From Erwinia typographi (GTDB lineage: Bacteria; Pseudomonadota; Gammaproteobacteria; Enterobacterales; Enterobacteriaceae), in contig NZ_JRUQ01000045.1 of NCBI RefSeq assembly GCF_000773975.1, forward strand, positions 62,001-126,000: a DNA stretch of 64,000 bases. Reading direction: 5' to 3'. Below, one piece after another: positions 9,553 through 18,521 of this stretch (its first letter is position 1; every line of letters begins with the position of its first letter). The notes under the pieces are model-generated. The model saw only the letters and a program-made list of their open reading frames with translations, ran no database searches and had not been told where the DNA came from. The position numbers were made by a program, and so were the translations under genes.

Positions 9553-10344
9553 CTACGCTGACGGTTCGTCCGGGTCCAGCAGTGAAAGCTGGTCGAGGAA
9601 CTGAACGGCGAAGCTTCCGGTGCCTTTAGCTCCGCCAGCTCGCTGCGCCGCTTCGGCATAAACAGCATGTGCGGCGGCTACGGAATAGAGCGGGTTGGCG
9701 CTTCCAGCGAGGAATGCCGCGCTGAGAGCGCCCAGGCTACAGCCCGCGCCCGTTACCTGCGTCAGGCGGGCATCTCCGCCCTCCACGCTGAGCGTGTTAT
9801 GTCCGTCGGTGATGTAATCGATCGGGCCACTGACGGCGATCACCGTCTGGTACTTTAGCGCCTCCTGCTGGATGACCGGCAGGGCTTGTTCCGCCCCCAG
9901 CGTGGTTTCCACGCCCTGCGCTCCGCCTTCACCGCCAGCCAGCGCAACCAGCTCGGAGGCATTGCCGCGGATCGCGGTGGGTTTGTGGTCGAGCAGGTGA
10001 CGGATCGCCGTATCATATTCAACTGCCCCCGCACCGACGGCGACCGGGTCCAGCACCCAGGGAACGCCTGCGCCCCGTGCGCCAATCGCGGCTTCCGCGA
10101 CCTCAGCAGGAGAGTTAGACATCAGGCAGGCGGCATTAATCCATACCGCATGGGCATGGCTGCTGAACGCGCGCTGCCAGTCGAGCGCTGCGCCAATTGC
10201 CGGTCCGGCGCCCACCGCCAGCAGCACATTGGCGGACAGATTCGCCGCAATATAGTTCGTCAGGCCATAGCAGAAAGGCTTAAGGCGTTTCAGACGACGC
10301 AGCTCGTCGCGCACAATCGGGTCATTCCAGCTCAGTGTTTTCAT
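9553..10344 (-). CDS. Hydroxyethylthiazole kinase-like protein (ThiM family)
   Basis: A 263-residue ribokinase-fold protein. ThiM phosphorylates 4-methyl-5-(2-hydroxyethyl)thiazole in thiamine salvage. Family motifs seen are LTNYIAANLSANVLLAVGAGPA (about 28-49), the ATP-site DPVAVGAG, RGNASE, and the anion-hole VTGAGCSLGALSAA with its conserved Cys. The usual HCITN is changed to YGLTN, so the thiazole pocket may differ. It is last in an operon after a monooxygenase and a rhodanese (21-nt gap). No thiD or thiE neighbours it and no TPP riboswitch was seen, so a role outside classical thiamine salvage is possible. Confidence 0.8.
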   Translation of the reverse strand: MKTLSWNDPIVRDELRRLKRLKPFCYGLTNYIAANLSANVLLAVGAGPAIGAALDWQRAFSSHAHAVWINAACLMSNSPAEVAEAAIGARGAGVPWVLDPVAVGAGAVEYDTAIRHLLDHKPTAIRGNASELVALAGGEGGAQGVETTLGAEQALPVIQQEALKYQTVIAVSGPIDYITDGHNTLSVEGGDARLTQVTGAGCSLGALSAAFLAGSANPLYSVAAAHAVYAEAAQRAGGAKGTGSFAVQFLDQLSLLDPDEPSA

Positions 10345-10365
10345 GTTTTTTCCAGAATTGCTACG

Positions 10366-11286
10366 TCAGTTAAGCCCGGTGGGCCAGCGGCCGGGCGTGC
10401 CCCCGCGAAGCGTGGGCAGTGAAGGATCGTGCAGCCAGCCGTTGAGGGAGTCGTCATATAAAGTCAGTTGTTTTGCAGGGAAACCGGCGGCGACCAGCGC
10501 CAGAGCCAGTCCCGCAGCGTTGATGCCGCCGCCGCAGTACAACACCGGCTCACTGTCAGCGGTCAGCTCCAACATCTGAAAAGCGGATTCCACGCGATCT
10601 GGATCGATGCGGCCTGTGCCGTCGAGCAACGCAGGGTAAGGCAGACTGAAGCTGCCCGGAATATGGCCGCTCCGGGAATCGGAGCCTTCTTCGCCGCGGT
10701 ACTGCGTCTCACGCAGCGCACAAAGCAGCGGCCGCTGGCGGTCGGGCGCACGCTTAGCCAGGGCGACAACCTGCGCGGTGCTTAACAGCGCGTGACTGTT
10801 TACCAGCGCGACCTGCGCATCGCCTGGCGCTATTTCCGCCGATGTCCCCGAAGCCAGCACGCCACCGGCTGATTGCCAGGCGTTCAGGCCCCCGTTCAGG
10901 CAGCGAACGGCTGGGAAATCAAAGACCCCCGTCAGCAGATACCAGAGCCGTGCCGCCCATGCACCGTTCAGCTGGTCATAGACCACGATGGTATCGCGCC
11001 GGTTTACGCCAGCAGCCTGCAAGGCGGCGGAGAGCGCTTCTGCGGTTGGGCAGGTAAAAGGAAACGCGCCGGACGCATGGGAAAATGCGCCGGTCAGATC
11101 GGCAAAGCGCGCCGAGGGAATGTGCTGCTGAACAAACAGCGCCAGTCCGCTGACATAGCGCGTCTGGCCCTGCGGCGTTTGCTGCCGTGCTATCGAACAG
11201 TCGAGGACGATGACCCTGGTAAGATGCTCCTCCAGCCAGTCGGCTTCGACCAGCGGTGAGTCGGGCAGCGGCAGAGCTTCGGCCAT
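10366..11286 (-). CDS. Two-domain rhodanese-like sulfurtransferase
   Basis: A 306-residue protein with tandem rhodanese domains (about 10-140 and 165-290). The C-terminal domain has the active-site loop VLYCGGGINAAG, keeping the persulfide-forming Cys and differing from the CGSGVTA loop of SseA. The first domain is the usual inactive copy (VVYDQLNGAWAARLWYLL). Such enzymes move sulfane sulfur from thiosulfate or mercaptopyruvate to acceptors. Its ATG overlaps the stop of the upstream monooxygenase by one base (TAATG), so the two are translationally coupled. The acceptor is unknown. Confidence 0.84.
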   Translation of the reverse strand: MAEALPLPDSPLVEADWLEEHLTRVIVLDCSIARQQTPQGQTRYVSGLALFVQQHIPSARFADLTGAFSHASGAFPFTCPTAEALSAALQAAGVNRRDTIVVYDQLNGAWAARLWYLLTGVFDFPAVRCLNGGLNAWQSAGGVLASGTSAEIAPGDAQVALVNSHALLSTAQVVALAKRAPDRQRPLLCALRETQYRGEEGSDSRSGHIPGSFSLPYPALLDGTGRIDPDRVESAFQMLELTADSEPVLYCGGGINAAGLALALVAAGFPAKQLTLYDDSLNGWLHDPSLPTLRGGTPGRWPTGLN

Positions 11287-12638
11287 TACTGTTTCCCCCG
11301 CAGGTCGGCACGCTGACGCCAGGCATCCCGCCCGGGCCTTGCCAGGCCGAAATGCTCTCGCGCTGTCGTGCCGTGATATTCCGTTTTATGCAGGCCGCGG
11401 CGCTGCAACTCCGGCACCACCAGTTGGATAAACTCTTCGAAAGCGCCGGGCAGGTGGGTGGCCTGGATCATAAAACCATCGGCGGCGCCTTTTTCCAGCC
11501 ACAGCGCCATATTATCGGCGATAGTCTGCGGCGAACCGACCATATCGCCTTCGGTGCGCGCGCCGTACCAGCGGCCTGTCTCACGGATACTCAGGTTTTC
11601 CCGGCGGGCGAACTCCAGCACCTCCTCATAATGGCCCTGCACGCCAACCTCTTCGAGGTCGGGCAGCGGGGCGTCAAGATCGTACTGCGTCAAATCGACG
11701 TTAACGTGATAGGCCAGGCGCGATAACCCCGCCAGAGGGTGTACCAGCTCAGCGAAAGCGCGGTGCTTCGCCTGGGCTTCAGCATCGGTTTCCGCCACCA
11801 CCACCGTGGCAGCAGGCAGGATTCGGACCTGGGCCGGGTCGCGGCCATGGCGGGCCACGCGCTGCTTGATATCGCGATAGAAATCGATGGCGGAGGCCAG
11901 CGACGCGTGACTGCAAAAAATCACGTCCGCCCAGCGGGCCGCAAAATCACGTCCGGAGGGCGAAGCGCCAGCCTGGATCAGCAAAGGGTAGCCCTGTGGG
12001 GAACGCGGGACGCTCAGCGGACCCTGGGTTGAGACGTGCTGGCCGCTGTAATTCACCGCGCGGACTTTATCCGCATCGCCAAAGATGCCGCTGGTCCGAT
12101 CCTGAATCAGCGCGTCGTCCTGCCAGCTGTCCCACAGCTGCGCGGTTGCCTGCAACACTTCTTCGGCACGGGCATAGCGTGCTTCGCGCGGGGGTAAACG
12201 TGGAGAACCAAAATTCTGCGCTTCGGCGTCCTGGAAGGAGGTCACGATATTCCAGCCCGCCCGGCCTTCGCTGAGGTGATCGAACGTGGCCAGCGTGCGG
12301 GCCAGATGCCACGGCTCGTGGTAACCGGTGGAAAGGGTAGCGGCCAGACCAAGATGCTCCGTCACGCCAGCCATAACCCCAAGAACCCCCATCGGGTCCA
12401 GACGCGGCGTGCCGGACCCCCACTCAACGGCAGGACGGAAAGAGCCGCCTAAAGAGCGGGGAACAGCCAGCGCGTCGGGGATAAAAGCCAGATCGAAACA
12501 GGCCGACTCCAGCAGGCGGGCAACGTGGCGATAGTAACTGGGGGATAAAAATGCCGGATCGGCATCAGGGTGCCGCCAGCCGGAAGTGCCCATTGGCCCG
12601 GCATTCATAAAGGCAGCAAGGTGCATAGTCTGTGGCAT
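11286..12638 (-). CDS. FMN-dependent monooxygenase, NtaA/SnaA/DszA family
   Basis: A 450-residue flavin-dependent (luciferase-like TIM-barrel) monooxygenase. Family features are MHLAAFMNAGP at the N-terminus, LEPMGVLGVMA-type segment, STGYHEPWHLARTLATFDHLSEGRAGWNIVTS (FMN site, about 105-136) and YPLLIQAGASPSGRDFAARWADVIF. Relatives oxidise nitrilotriacetate, sulfones or organosulfur compounds with FMNH2 from a separate reductase. No reductase gene is present nearby. It leads the operon with the rhodanese and ThiM-like genes and is divergent from a MetNIQ-like importer, which suggests oxidation of an imported sulfur compound. Confidence 0.85.
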   Translation of the reverse strand: MPQTMHLAAFMNAGPMGTSGWRHPDADPAFLSPSYYRHVARLLESACFDLAFIPDALAVPRSLGGSFRPAVEWGSGTPRLDPMGVLGVMAGVTEHLGLAATLSTGYHEPWHLARTLATFDHLSEGRAGWNIVTSFQDAEAQNFGSPRLPPREARYARAEEVLQATAQLWDSWQDDALIQDRTSGIFGDADKVRAVNYSGQHVSTQGPLSVPRSPQGYPLLIQAGASPSGRDFAARWADVIFCSHASLASAIDFYRDIKQRVARHGRDPAQVRILPAATVVVAETDAEAQAKHRAFAELVHPLAGLSRLAYHVNVDLTQYDLDAPLPDLEEVGVQGHYEEVLEFARRENLSIRETGRWYGARTEGDMVGSPQTIADNMALWLEKGAADGFMIQATHLPGAFEEFIQLVVPELQRRGLHKTEYHGTTAREHFGLARPGRDAWRQRADLRGKQ

Positions 12639-12902
12639 TCAGGTCTTTCCCGGATAAATTAAGACCTTATAGCAACCGCGCAGGCGGGCGCAAAGTCCTT
12701 TAATTGCTAAGAATATCCGCAATTTAGCTAAACAAACCGGACCACGTTTAAAGACTGATTAGCTATAAGTCATGCCTTTAAAATCTTTTCTTCTTTATTG
12801 CCGTCTCCCTACTATCGCCTCGTTATAAGAATTTCCAATAATGTCTTAAAAATAATCAGTTCATTTAATCAGCGACACAGCTGAACATGGGTAGACAGCT
12901 TT
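12639..12902. promoter_or_regulatory. Divergent promoter region, monooxygenase operon / importer operon
   Basis: A 264-bp AT-rich gap separates the two divergent units and must hold both promoters. I find no strong MetJ box, TPP or SAM riboswitch signature. TTATAAGA (12823-12830) and TCTTAAA (12844-12850) form an interrupted inverted repeat that could be part of a LysR-type site; this is weak. Confidence 0.4.
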
Positions 12903-13928
12903 ATGATCGTTCTGAAAAACGTATGCAAAACTTTTCAGGCCAGCAGCGGCCTGGTCACCGCCGTGGATGACGTCAGTCTCCAGGTCGGGCAGGGGCAGAT
13001 TTACGGCATTATCGGCTACAGCGGGGCGGGGAAAAGTACCCTGATCCGCCTGCTTAACGGGCTGGAAAAGCCCACCTCGGGCAGCGTGACCCTGGCCGGA
13101 CAGGATATTGCCCAGGCGAAAGGCGAGGCGCTGCGTAAGGCAAGGCTGAAAATCAGCATGGTTTTCCAGCACTTCAACCTGCTGTGGTCGCGTACCGTCA
13201 GCGAAAATATTGCCTTTTCACTGCAAATCGCCGGGGCGCCGAAAGCGGCGATCGCGGCCAGAGTGAAGGAGTTGATTGCGCTCGTTGGGCTGAATGGCAA
13301 AGAGAATGCCTGGCCGTCGCAGCTTAGCGGCGGTCAGAAGCAGCGCGTGGGGATTGCCCGTGCGCTGGCTAACAACCCGGAAGTGCTGCTATGCGATGAG
13401 GCGACGTCCGCGCTGGACCCGCAAACCACCGATGCGATCCTCGATCTGCTGCTGGATATCAACCACAAGCTGAAGCTGACTATTGTGCTGATCACCCATG
13501 AGATGCAGGTGGTGCGCAAAATCTGTCATCGCGTGGCGGTGATGGAGGACGGAAAAATTGTTGAAGAGGGCGAGGTGCTGTCGGTCTTTACCCATCCGCA
13601 GCAGCCGATTACCCGCCAGTTTGTCAAACAAACCATGGAATACAGCCGCGTGGAAGCCCCTTTTAATAAGGAGCTGATCAACCAGCAAGCCGGGACGGTA
13701 CTGAAGCTGACTTTTGTTGGACAGAATACCGGGCAGCCAGTCGTTGGCGAGCTGACGCTGAAATACACGCTGCCGTTTAACATCTTGCACGGAAAAATGA
13801 CCCAGACCGCCAACGGCATCTTTGGCGAACTCTGGCTACAGGTGGCCGCCAACGCTGCCCAACTGGACAACATTCTGAACGACCTGCACGGCTATGGCAT
13901 CACGACTGAGGTGGTAACCCATGACTGA
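12903..13928 (+). CDS. MetN-type ABC importer ATPase
   Basis: The 341-residue ATPase has Walker A GYSGAGKST (38-46), signature LSGGQKQR, Walker B VLLCDEATSALD, an H-loop in LITHEMQ, and a C-terminal NIL ligand-sensing domain (about 250-341), the layout of E. coli MetN. It energises uptake of a methionine-like ligand by the permease and binding protein encoded next. It overlaps the permease gene by 8 bp. Because the operon is divergent from a monooxygenase unit rather than near methionine genes, the ligand may be another sulfur compound. Confidence 0.85.
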   Translation: MIVLKNVCKTFQASSGLVTAVDDVSLQVGQGQIYGIIGYSGAGKSTLIRLLNGLEKPTSGSVTLAGQDIAQAKGEALRKARLKISMVFQHFNLLWSRTVSENIAFSLQIAGAPKAAIAARVKELIALVGLNGKENAWPSQLSGGQKQRVGIARALANNPEVLLCDEATSALDPQTTDAILDLLLDINHKLKLTIVLITHEMQVVRKICHRVAVMEDGKIVEEGEVLSVFTHPQQPITRQFVKQTMEYSRVEAPFNKELINQQAGTVLKLTFVGQNTGQPVVGELTLKYTLPFNILHGKMTQTANGIFGELWLQVAANAAQLDNILNDLHGYGITTEVVTHD

Positions 13929-14589
13929 GACATTTTTCCCTCATCTGAAGCTGGACCAGCTGTGGGCCGCCACCGCTGAAACGCTGTATATGACCGCGCT
14001 GGCCGGCGTGGCGACCTTCGTACTGGGCATTGTGCTGGGCCTGGTGCTGTTCCTGACCGCCCGCGGCGGACTGTACCAGAATCGCACGCTGTACTCGGTG
14101 ATTTCCATACTGGTGAACGTGTTTCGCTCTATTCCGTTCATCATCCTGATTGTGTTGCTGATCCCGTTCACCAAAACGCTAATTGGCACCATTCTCGGCG
14201 CCAATGCGGCGCTGCCTGCGCTGATCGTTGGCGCGGCGCCCTTTTACGCAAGGCTGGTGGAAATTGGCCTGCGTGAAGTTGATAAGGGGGTGATCGAGGC
14301 GTCGCGATCGATGGGCGCGCGTCTGAGCACGCTGATCTTCCGCGTCCTGCTGCCGGAATCTTCCCCGGCGCTGGTTTCCGGCATTACGGTGACGCTGATC
14401 GCGCTGGTCAGCTACAGCGCGATGGCTGGGGTCATCGGCGCGGGTGGCCTTGGCAACCTGGCCTACCTGGAAGGCTTCCAGCGCAACCACGGCGACGTGA
14501 CGCTGGTGGCGACCTTAACCATTCTGCTGATCGTTTTTATCATCCAGTTACTGGGTGATGTCATTACTACACGGCTCGATAAACGTTAA
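13921..14589 (+). CDS. MetI-type ABC importer permease
   Basis: A 222-residue inner-membrane permease with about five helices. The coupling-helix motif EASRSMGARLSTLIFRVLLPES (about 120-141) is characteristic of MetI (E. coli MetI is 217 aa). The N-terminal MTETFFPHLKLDQLWAATAETLYMTALAGVA resembles the family. It overlaps the ATPase gene by 8 bp and is followed 18 nt later by the binding-protein gene. Together they form a complete methionine-uptake-type (MUT family) importer. Confidence 0.87.
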   Translation: MTETFFPHLKLDQLWAATAETLYMTALAGVATFVLGIVLGLVLFLTARGGLYQNRTLYSVISILVNVFRSIPFIILIVLLIPFTKTLIGTILGANAALPALIVGAAPFYARLVEIGLREVDKGVIEASRSMGARLSTLIFRVLLPESSPALVSGITVTLIALVSYSAMAGVIGAGGLGNLAYLEGFQRNHGDVTLVATLTILLIVFIIQLLGDVITTRLDKR

Positions 14590-14607
14590 CTTTTGAGGGA
14601 TTTAACC

Positions 14608-15420
14608 ATGAAAAAAACACTGACGCTGCTGGCTGCAGCCACTCTGGGGGCGCTGAGTCTGAGCGCATGGGCAGATACGCTGACCGTCGGCGCCTCTAAT
14701 GTCCCCCATGCGGAAATTCTTGAGCAGGCTAAGCCGATTCTGGCAAAGCAGGGCATCGATCTGGAAATCAAACCTTTCCAGGACTACATCCTGCCGAATA
14801 CCGCGCTGGCCAGCCGTGATATTGACGCCAACTACTTCCAGCATGTGCCTTACCTGAACAGCGTGCTGAAAGATCATGACGGTGACAAATCTTATGATTT
14901 CGTTAGCGCCGGAGCGATCCACATCGAGCCGATCGGGATTTATTCTAAGAAATATAAATCGCTGAAGGATCTGCCGCAAAACGGTAAAGTGATCATGCGT
15001 GACGCGGTGGCGGAAGAAGGGCGTATCCTCTCTATCTTCGAAAAAGAGGGCGTGATTAAGCTTAAGCCAGGCGTGAGTAAAGTCGATGCGCGCATCAGCG
15101 ATGTCGTCTCTAACCCGAAGCATCTGCAATTCCTCGCCAATGTTGAAGGCGCGCTGCTGCCGCAGATGTACAATAACGACGAAGGCGATGCGGTAGTGAT
15201 CAACGCTAACTACGCTATCGATGCTGGCCTGAACCCGGTGAAAGATCCGATTGCGGTGGAAAGCGGCGAGAATAACCCGTACGCCAATATCATCACCGTC
15301 CATCGTGGCGACGAGAAAAAACCGGACATTGTCGCGTTGGTAAAGGTTCTGCACTCGAAGCAGATTCAGGACTGGATCCGCAACAAGTATAAAGGCGCGG
15401 TGATCCCGGTAAATAACTGA
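14608..15420 (+). CDS. MetQ/NlpA-type periplasmic binding protein, non-lipidated
   Basis: The 270-residue protein has the NlpA fold: TLTVGASNVPHAEILE, then DIDANYFQHVPYL, FVSAGAIHIEPIGIYS, and GDAVVINANYAIDAGL. The first 22 residues are a Sec signal ending SAWA-D with no lipobox Cys, whereas E. coli MetQ is a lipoprotein. It should therefore be free in the periplasm. ATG 14608 follows TTTTGAGGGA; an upstream TTG at 14593 lacks such a site. Ligand-site identity cannot be settled by eye; methionine, a thioether or another sulfur compound are all possible. Confidence 0.85.
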   Translation: MKKTLTLLAAATLGALSLSAWADTLTVGASNVPHAEILEQAKPILAKQGIDLEIKPFQDYILPNTALASRDIDANYFQHVPYLNSVLKDHDGDKSYDFVSAGAIHIEPIGIYSKKYKSLKDLPQNGKVIMRDAVAEEGRILSIFEKEGVIKLKPGVSKVDARISDVVSNPKHLQFLANVEGALLPQMYNNDEGDAVVINANYAIDAGLNPVKDPIAVESGENNPYANIITVHRGDEKKPDIVALVKVLHSKQIQDWIRNKYKGAVIPVNN

Positions 15421-15424
15421 GGTG

Positions 15425-15450
15425 AATAAGGCTGGGAAACCAGCCTTATT
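15425..15450 (+). terminator. Terminator of the MetNIQ-like operon
   Basis: AATAAGGCTGG-GAAA-CCAGCCTTATT is a perfect 11-bp stem with a GAAA tetraloop, 4 nt after the binding-protein stop, followed by CTTT. Confidence 0.8.
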
Positions 15451-15504
15451 CTTTGACGACGCGGGCGAATGTTCACCCAGGGCGGGCAGGGATCTGAATA
15501 AGAA

Positions 15505-16140
15505 TTAAATGTCCATTTTAGCCGTATACTCACACAGATCTTCGATCAGACAGGCACCGCAGCGGGGTTTGCGCGCTACGCAGGTATAGCGGCCGTGCAG
15601 AATAAGCCAGTGGTGGCAGTCGACCTTAAATTCTTTGGGTACCACCTTTAGCAGCTTTTCTTCCACCTGCTCGACATTCTTTCCCGGCGCAAAGTTAGTG
15701 CGGTTACAGACGCGGAAAATGTGAGTGTCGACAGCAATCGTTGGCCAGCCAAAGGCTGTGTTCAGCACCACGTTGGCGGTTTTGCGGCCAACGCCGGGCA
15801 GCGCTTCAAGCGCCGCACGATCTTCCGGTACTTCCCCCTGATGCTGCTCCAGCAAAATGCGGCAGGTTTTAATCACGTTTTCCGCCTTGGTGTTAAACAG
15901 GCCGATGGTCTTGATGTACTCTTTTACGCCGTCAACGCCCAGCGCCAGCATCGCCGCTGGCGTGTTGGCGACGGGATAAAGCCTGGCGGTGGCTTTGTTG
16001 ACGCTGACGTCGGTTGCCTGCGCGGAGAGCAGGACGGCGATCAGCAGCTCAAAAGGGGAGGTAAAAACCAGTTCCGTGGTGGGATGCGGATCGTTATCCC
16101 GCAGCCGGACTAAAATTTGCTGACGTTTATCCTTATTCAC
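15505..16140 (-). CDS. nth: Endonuclease III Nth
   Basis: The 211-residue DNA glycosylase/AP lyase removes oxidised pyrimidines. The helix-hairpin-helix [13 protein letters not shown] carries catalytic Lys120, and Asp138 lies in AVDTHIFRV. The [4Fe-4S] cluster ligands are Cys187, Cys194, Cys197 and Cys203 (C-X6-C-X2-C-X5-C), all in the same places as in E. coli Nth. It overlaps rsxE by 4 bp (ATGA), so it is the last gene of the rsx operon, as in E. coli. Confidence 0.97.
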   Translation of the reverse strand: MNKDKRQQILVRLRDNDPHPTTELVFTSPFELLIAVLLSAQATDVSVNKATARLYPVANTPAAMLALGVDGVKEYIKTIGLFNTKAENVIKTCRILLEQHQGEVPEDRAALEALPGVGRKTANVVLNTAFGWPTIAVDTHIFRVCNRTNFAPGKNVEQVEEKLLKVVPKEFKVDCHHWLILHGRYTCVARKPRCGACLIEDLCEYTAKMDI

Positions 16141-16838
16141 AGCGCACTCGCTTTTCCTTCCGGCAGGGTTTTCGCTTGCTGTTCGGCTTTGAGGGCCGCA
16201 CGAGCCTTCATTTTGTTATCAATAAGGTATTTGGCCGCCAGCAGCATTCCCAGGCCGATAAACGCGCCAGGAGGCAGCATCGCCAGCAGCATCGGCGAGT
16301 CAAAATGCACGACCTGAATGCGCAGCACTTTTGCCCATGGCCCCAACAGCTGATCGGCGCCGTTGAAGATGGTGCCGTTGCCGATAATTTCGCGCAGCGA
16401 TCCGAGCAGCACCATCACGCTGGTGGCACCTATGCCAATCGCAAATCCATCCAGCGCCGAGAGCGGCACGCTACTTTTTGAGGCGACGGCCTCAGCGCGT
16501 CCCACCACGATGCAGTTGGTGACGATCAGCGGAATAAAAATCCCTAACGACTGATACAGCCCGTAGGCGTAGGCGTTGATCAACATTTGCACGCAGCTTA
16601 CCACTGCGGCAATGATCATCACGTAAATCGGGATGCGGATATCGGCAGGGGCCCAGCGCCGGGAGGCGGAAATTGCGCTGTTGGTACAGGTCAGCACCAG
16701 CGTCGTCGCCAGCCCAAGGCCGAGGGCGTTAGTGGCGGTAGAGGTTACCGCCAGCAGCGGACAGAGTCCCAGCAGCTGAACCAGCGCGGAGTTGTGTTTC
16801 CACAGGCCGCCGATCAGCAGGTCTTTTGCTTCACTCAT
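16137..16838 (-). CDS. rsxE: Electron transport complex subunit RsxE
   Basis: A 233-residue integral membrane subunit of the Rsx (Rnf-type) complex, which passes electrons across the inner membrane and in E. coli helps keep SoxR reduced. The sequence from [33 protein letters not shown] matches E. coli RsxE closely, with six helices expected and the conserved [21 protein letters not shown]. The start at 16838 overlaps the end of rsxG by 8 bp and was chosen by alignment over the ATG four codons earlier. It ends overlapping nth. Confidence 0.94.
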   Translation of the reverse strand: MSEAKDLLIGGLWKHNSALVQLLGLCPLLAVTSTATNALGLGLATTLVLTCTNSAISASRRWAPADIRIPIYVMIIAAVVSCVQMLINAYAYGLYQSLGIFIPLIVTNCIVVGRAEAVASKSSVPLSALDGFAIGIGATSVMVLLGSLREIIGNGTIFNGADQLLGPWAKVLRIQVVHFDSPMLLAMLPPGAFIGLGMLLAAKYLIDNKMKARAALKAEQQAKTLPEGKASAL

Positions 16839-17460
16839 TGGAGTCTCCACAGGGTGACAGCGAGGCTAGCTGCCCCGGCAACGTTTCAATATACAGCGTG
16901 GCGCGTTTTGAGGCATTCACTACCGCTCTTGGCGTAATGGTCGCGCCGGTGAACTGGTCAAAGTTGCCGCCGTCTTTCTTCACCGCAAACTGCGCGTCGT
17001 CTTTGCCTTTCAGCCGTACGCCGTTAAAGCTGTTAATCCAGTCCGAAATGCGTAGCTCAATTTTATCGCCAAGGCCCGGCGTTTCATGATGCTCCACCAC
17101 GCGAACGCCCAGCACTTTGCCGGAGAAATCCGCGCCGACGATCATTTTGATAGCCCCAGAATAGCCGTCCGGGGCCGTAGCCTCAACCGCTGCCGCGACC
17201 GGATTATTATCCTTACGCGCCAGATAGAGGTGCTGCGGGCCGCTGCCGAGCATCGGGTCGCTGACCAGGTAGCATTCCTGCTGGATGTGGTTATTGTACA
17301 GTTCGGGCGGAACCACCTGATCCAGCTGGATTTTTTGCTGCAACGCCGTCTGATGTTCGATGGTCGGCTTGGTTACGGCGTTAATGACCGCCGTGACGCC
17401 GGTGGTCACGGCGGCAAACAGCGCCAGCGTCACGCCGTTTTTGCGAATGGCATCCAGCAT
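16831..17460 (-). CDS. rsxG: Electron transport complex subunit RsxG
   Basis: A 209-residue subunit with one N-terminal membrane helix (about 8-28) and a periplasmic domain. The flavinylation motif [17 protein letters not shown] provides the Thr that carries covalent FMN in RnfG proteins. [32 protein letters not shown] is the conserved core. ATG 17460 overlaps the rsxD stop (TGATG). An in-frame GTG one codon earlier is an alternative. Confidence 0.94.
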   Translation of the reverse strand: MLDAIRKNGVTLALFAAVTTGVTAVINAVTKPTIEHQTALQQKIQLDQVVPPELYNNHIQQECYLVSDPMLGSGPQHLYLARKDNNPVAAAVEATAPDGYSGAIKMIVGADFSGKVLGVRVVEHHETPGLGDKIELRISDWINSFNGVRLKGKDDAQFAVKKDGGNFDQFTGATITPRAVVNASKRATLYIETLPGQLASLSPCGDSNE

Positions 17461-18521
17461 CACTTCTCCTTCCTGTGGCCGTAAACGCGCGGCTGCGTGT
17501 AGTAATCAATCAGCGGCACGGTGATGTTGGCCAGCAGCACGGCAAACGCGACGCCGTCCGGGTAGCCGCCAAAGCTGCGGATCAGCCATACCAGCAGGCC
17601 GATCAGCACGCCGTACAGCAGGCGTCCTTTATTGGTGGTGGAAGCGGTAACCGGATCGGTAGTGATAAAGAATGCACCGAGCATGGTTGCGCCGGAGAAC
17701 AGATGCACCATCGGTGAAACCAGGCTTTCTGGCGAGAAAAACCAGCCAAGGCTGGAAAACAGCGCCAGCGACAGCAGGAAGCTGACCGGGATATGCCAGC
17801 GAATGCTGTTGGTAAACAGCAGGAACAGGCCGCCGATCAGATAGCCGACGTTGACCCACTGCCAGCCGAGTCCTGCAATGACGCCGCCGTAAATTGGCTG
17901 GGCCAGCAGCTGATCCGCGCTGTGTCCGGCTCGCAGCCCGGTTTTAAAGGTATCTAACGGTGTCGCCTGGCTCACGCCGTCCACGCCAATCTGTAGCTGC
18001 TGCATCGTCTGCCCGCTCAGGGTATGCCCATGAAAAATCATGCTCAGCGTATCCATAAAGCCTGGCGTCACTGCCTGCAAACTATCCGGCGGCAGCCAGC
18101 TGGTCATCTGCACCGGGAAGGAAATCAGCAGCACCACGTAACCGACCATTGCCGGGTTGAACGGGTTCTGGCCTAAACCGCCATAGAGTTGTTTGGAGAT
18201 GACGATGGCAAACACCGTGCCGATAACAATCACCCACCAGGGCGCCAGCGGAGGAATACTGATCCCCAGCAGTAGCGCAGTAAGCAGGGCCGAGTTATCG
18301 CCGAGCGTTTGTACCAGCGGCATTTTGCGCAGTCTGAGAATGGCCGCTTCCGCGCCCATGCCTGCCACGGCCGCAATCAGCACCTGAATCAGGGCGCCCC
18401 AGCCGAAGAAATAGCACTGGGCGGCGAGGCCAGGAATAGCGGCAGCCAACACCAGTAGCATAATGGTACTGGTGCTGCGGCGATTGTGCGTGTAGGGCGA
18501 ACTAGCGATACGAAAAGCCAT
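17460..18521 (-). CDS. rsxD: Electron transport complex subunit RsxD
   Basis: A 353-residue membrane subunit with about nine helices. The motif [21 protein letters not shown] holds the Thr expected to carry covalent FMN in Rnf[22 protein letters not shown] is another conserved segment. It starts directly after the rsxC stop with no gap and ends overlapping rsxG by one base. Length agrees with E. coli RsxD (352 aa). Confidence 0.95.
   Translation of the reverse strand: MAFRIASSPYTHNRRSTSTIMLLVLAAAIPGLAAQCYFFGWGALIQVLIAAVAGMGAEAAILRLRKMPLVQTLGDNSALLTALLLGISIPPLAPWWVIVIGTVFAIVISKQLYGGLGQNPFNPAMVGYVVLLISFPVQMTSWLPPDSLQAVTPGFMDTLSMIFHGHTLSGQTMQQLQIGVDGVSQATPLDTFKTGLRAGHSADQLLAQPIYGGVIAGLGWQWVNVGYLIGGLFLLFTNSIRWHIPVSFLLSLALFSSLGWFFSPESLVSPMVHLFSGATMLGAFFITTDPVTASTTNKGRLLYGVLIGLLVWLIRSFGGYPDGVAFAVLLANITVPLIDYYTQPRVYGHRKEK

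Noticed and set aside
12639-12902. TPP or SAM riboswitch, or MetJ boxes, before the ThiM-like and MetN-like operons
   Set aside because: No CTGAGA/CTGATGAG pair, no SAM-riboswitch layout and no tandem AGACGTCT-like boxes were found by eye.
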